From positions 1 to 64,000 of the forward strand of contig NW_027479427.1 of assembly GCF_051014685.1 (NCBI RefSeq): DNA of 64,000 nucleotides, read 5' to 3'. Shown piece by piece: positions 61,660 to 64,000 of this stretch. Position 1 is the stretch's first letter; every line of letters begins with the position of its first letter. The notes under the pieces are model-generated. The model ran no database searches and was not told where the DNA came from. It was given only the letters and a program-made list of their open reading frames with translations. The stretch is from Ptiloglossa arizonensis. Lineage: Eukaryota; Arthropoda; Insecta; Hymenoptera; Colletidae. Made by a program: the position numbers and the translations under genes.

Positions 61660-64000
61660 TCTGCTGCTCCAAACGCTTAACCAGAATGGCCCAGGGAAAA
61701 AATACACTTACCGTTGTAATCGGGCGAGTATCTACTTTCAGATGCAATAGGAATTTTTGGGTTAGGACAATCCGTTCGCGAGATATGGGAGTTTGAAGCC
61801 AAGAAATGGTTGAGAAGGCAAACAATTTTTCGCAATTCTGCTGCTCCAAACGCTTAACCCGAATGGCCTAGGAAAAAAATACACATACCGCTGTAATCGG
61901 GCGAGTCTCTACTTTCAGATGCAATAGGAATTTTTGGGTTAGGTCAATCCGTTCGCGAGATATGGGAGTTTGAAGCCAAGAAATGGTCGAGAAGGCAAAA
62001 AATTTTTCGCCATTCTGCTGCTCCAAACGCTTAACCAGAATGGTCTAGGGAAAAAATACACATACCGGTGTAATCGGGCGTGTTTCTACTTTCAGACGCA
62101 ACAGGAATTTTTGGGTTAGGTCAATCCGTTCGTTAGATATGGGAGTTTGAAGCAATGAAATGGTTGAGAAGACAGCAAATTTTTCGCAAATCTGCTGCTC
62201 CAAACGCTTTACCAGAATGGCCTAGGGAAAAAATACACATACCGTTGTAATCGGGCGGGTTTCTACTTTCAGATGCAACAGGAATTTTTGGGTTAGGTCA
62301 ATCCGTCCGCGAGATATGGGAGTTTAAAGCTAAGAAATGTTTGAGAAGACAACAAATTTTTCGCAATTCTGCTGCTCCAAACGCTTGACCAGAATGGCCC
62401 AGGGAAAAAATACACTTACCGTTGTAATCGGGCGAGTTTCTACATTCAGAGGCAATAGGAATTTTTGGGTTAGGACAATCCGTTCGCGAGATATGGGAGT
62501 TTGAAGCCAAGAAATGGTTGAGAAGGCAAACAATTTTTCGCAATTCTGCTGCTCCAAACGCTTAACCCGAATGGCCTAGGAAAAAAATACACAGACCGTT
62601 GTAATCGGGCGAGTCTCTACTTTCAGATGCAATAGGAATTTTTGGGTTAGGTCAATCCGTTCGCGAGATATGGGAGTTTGAAGCTAAGAAATGGTTGAGA
62701 AGACAACAAACATTTCGCACTTCTGCTGCACCAAACGCTTATCCAGAATGGCCTAGGGAAAAAATACACATACCGTTGTAATCGGGCGAGTTTCTACTTT
62801 CAGATGCAATAGGAATTTTTGGGTTAGGTCAATCCGTTCGCGAGATATGGGAGTTTGAAGCCAAGAAATGGTTGAGAAGGCAAACAATTTTTCGCAATTC
62901 TGCTGCTCCAAACGCTTAACCAGACTGGCCTAGGGAAAAAATACACATACCGTTGTAATCGGGCGAGTCTCTACTTAATTCTGCTGCTCCAAACGCTTAA
63001 CCAGAATGGCCTAGGGAATAAATACACATACCGTTGTAATCGGGCGAGTTTCTACTTTCAGATGCAATAGGAATTTTTGGGTTAGGTCAATCCGTTCGCG
63101 AGATATGGGAGTTTGAAGCCAAGAAATGGTTGAGAAGGCAAACAATTTTTCGCAAATCTGCTGCTCCAAACGCTTAACCAGAATGGCCCAGGGAAAAAAT
63201 ACACTTACCGTTGTAATCGGGCGAGTATCTACTTTCAGATGCAATAGGAATTTTTGGGTTAGGACAATCCGTTCGCGAGATATGGGAGTTTGAAGCCAAG
63301 AAATGGTTGAGAAGGCAAACAATTTTTCGCAATTCTGCTGCTCCAAACGCTTAACCCGAATGGCCTAGGAAAAAAATACACATACCGCTGTAATCGGGCG
63401 AGTCTCTACTTTCAGATGCAATAGGAATTTTTGGGTTAGGTCAATCCGTTCGCGAGATATGGGAGTTTGAAGCCAAGAAATGGTCGAGAAGGCAAAAAAT
63501 TTTTCGCCATTCTGCTGCTCCAAACGCTTAACCAGAATGGTCTAGGGAAAAAATACACATACCGGTGTAATCGGGCGTGTTTCTACTTTCAGACGCAACA
63601 GGAATTTTTGGGTTAGGTCAATCCGTTCGTTAGATATGGGAGTTTGAAGCAATGAAATGGTTGAGAAGACAGCAAATTTTTCGCAAATCTGCTGCTCCAA
63701 ACGCTTTACCAGAATGGCCTAGGGAAAAAATACACATACCGTTGTAATCGGGCGGGTTTCTACTTTCAGATGCAACAGGAATTTTTGGGTTAGGTCAATC
63801 CGTCCGCGAGATATGGGAGTTTAAAGCTAAGAAATGTTTGAGAAGACAACAAATTTTTCGCAATTCTGCTGCTCCAAACGCTTGACCAGAATGGCCCAGG
63901 GAAAAAATACACTTACCGTTGTAATCGGGCGAGTTTCTACATTCAGAGGCAATAGGAATTTTTGGGTTAGGACAATCCGTTCGCGAGATATGGGAGTTTG
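61660..64000. repeat. HOR block K: 1,497-bp unit, second copy cut by the window end
   Basis: The segment from 61,681 repeats at 63,178 with offset 1,497, which equals eight full monomers plus one 81-bp unit. TGGTCGAGAAGG at 61,984 and 63,481 confirms it. Markers are GAGTATCTAC, CCGCTGTAATC, GGGCGTGTTTC, TTCGTTAGAT, CGCTTTACCAG, GTCCGCGAG, CGCTTGACCAG and CTACATTCAGAGGC. The repeat runs off the 3' edge, so the array continues. Confidence 0.86.

Larger units (their letters stand above)
1..64000. repeat. Satellite DNA array, 177-bp monomer, head-to-tail, fills the whole window
   Basis: Every stretch read belongs to the same tandem repeat: CTGCTGCTCC, then AACGCTTAACC, the AvrII site, ATACACATACCG, GTAATCGGGCGAG, TCTACTTTCAG, GGAATTTTTGGG, TCCGTTCGCGAGATATGGGA and ATGGTTGAGAAGGC, returning to CTGCTGCTCC after 177 bases. 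All copies read in the same direction and none is inverted. No unique insert, transposable element, tRNA, rRNA or gene was seen. Both window ends lie inside a monomer, so the real array is longer. Monomers differ by scattered substitutions and occasional single-base indels, and many variants recur in fixed order, which defines higher-order repeats. A nucleosome-length monomer in a long homogeneous array is typical of centromeric or pericentromeric satellites. That role is inferred. A bacterial origin is very unlikely. I do not recognise a named satellite family. Confidence 0.97.

Noticed and set aside
9748..63346. Dozens of minus-strand open frames of 60-136 codons that resemble a protein family.
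   Set aside because: They are frames through the satellite, all sharing the same monomer sequence, broken by the CCTAGG stop or frame-shifted by 62-bp units. They have no promoter, consistent start, domain or length.
1..64000. CRISPR array (many direct repeats).
   Set aside because: The repeat period is 177 bp with no unique spacers; the whole period is repeated, and there are no cas genes.
1..64000. Telomere-like GGGTTAGG in each monomer.
   Set aside because: Only one 8-base occurrence per 177 bp, never tandem; a chance match to TTAGGG repeats.
1..64000. Tandem transposon or LTR origin of the repeat.
   Set aside because: No target-site duplications, terminal inverted repeats, primer-binding site or coding remnants were seen at any scale.
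1..64000. tRNA, rRNA or 5S gene cluster as the repeat unit.
   Set aside because: The monomer has no cloverleaf, no A/B box pair at proper spacing and no recognisable rRNA motif.
1..64000. Identification as a known plant or animal satellite such as Arabidopsis CEN180 or alpha satellite.
   Set aside because: Length is similar, but the sequence does not match those families as I know them. Only the 17-bp box-like motif is shared with alpha satellite.
1..64000. TCGCGA and CCTAGG as regulatory palindromes.
   Set aside because: Both are simple restriction-site palindromes inside the monomer. Apart from TCGCGA lying in the CENP-B-like motif there is no sign of a regulatory role.

Overview
The window is one uninterrupted block of eukaryotic satellite DNA. 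From base 1 to base 64,000 it is built of head-to-tail copies, all in the same orientation, of a 177-bp monomer and two shortened forms of it (81 bp and 62 bp). By eye there are roughly 330 full-length monomers, about 46 copies of the 81-bp form and about 28 of the 62-bp form. No unique sequence, transposon, RNA gene or credible protein gene was seen, and both window edges fall inside the array. A nucleosome-sized monomer, layered higher-order repeats (HORs) and tens of kilobases of pure tandem repeat are typical of centromeric or pericentromeric heterochromatin in plants and animals. The sequence alone does not identify the taxon. The monomer matches no named satellite I can recall with confidence.

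Monomer coordinates used below start at the first C of CTGCTGCTCC. Landmarks are an AvrII site CCTAGG at 30-35, an A6 tract at 37-42, T5 tracts at 94-98 and 166-170, and an NruI site TCGCGA at 116-121 inside a CENP-B-box-like 17-mer at 114-130. Hand-counted GC is about 42% (75 of 177), with 8 CpGs (observed/expected about 1).

Layout: 1-7,116 three diverged ~2.2-2.6 kb HOR copies, the first with many extra bases that look like sequencing error; 7,227-8,285 a 353-bp dimer three times; 8,286-10,479 mixed monomers; 10,480-19,553 three copies of a ~1.4-1.6 kb block, two of them tandem at 1,620 bp, with a mixed zone between; 19,868-21,745 a 1,124-bp HOR; 21,945-26,644 a 2,559-bp HOR; 28,441-30,913 a 1,223-bp HOR; 33,085-34,685 a 789-bp HOR; 34,902-41,055 two ~2 kb blocks 4,160 bp apart; 42,905-44,208 copies 883 bp apart; 43,950-51,006 two 2.85-kb blocks 4.2 kb apart; 50,214-56,255 a 2,234/2,057-bp HOR; 56,238-60,143 a 1,224-bp block copied 2,682 bp apart; 61,660-64,000 a 1,497-bp HOR cut by the window end. 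Most period lengths decompose exactly or nearly into sums of 177, 81 and 62.

The most notable signal is a monomer subfamily in which the 17-mer at 114-130 becomes GTTCGCGATATACGGGA. This matches all nine essential bases of the mammalian CENP-B box (nTTCGnnnnAnnCGGGn). The majority monomer matches eight of nine. I found 19 perfect sites, clustered in parts of the array and usually just downstream of a 62-bp unit. All period lengths and correspondences were derived by reading and comparing anchor strings; no alignment program was run.
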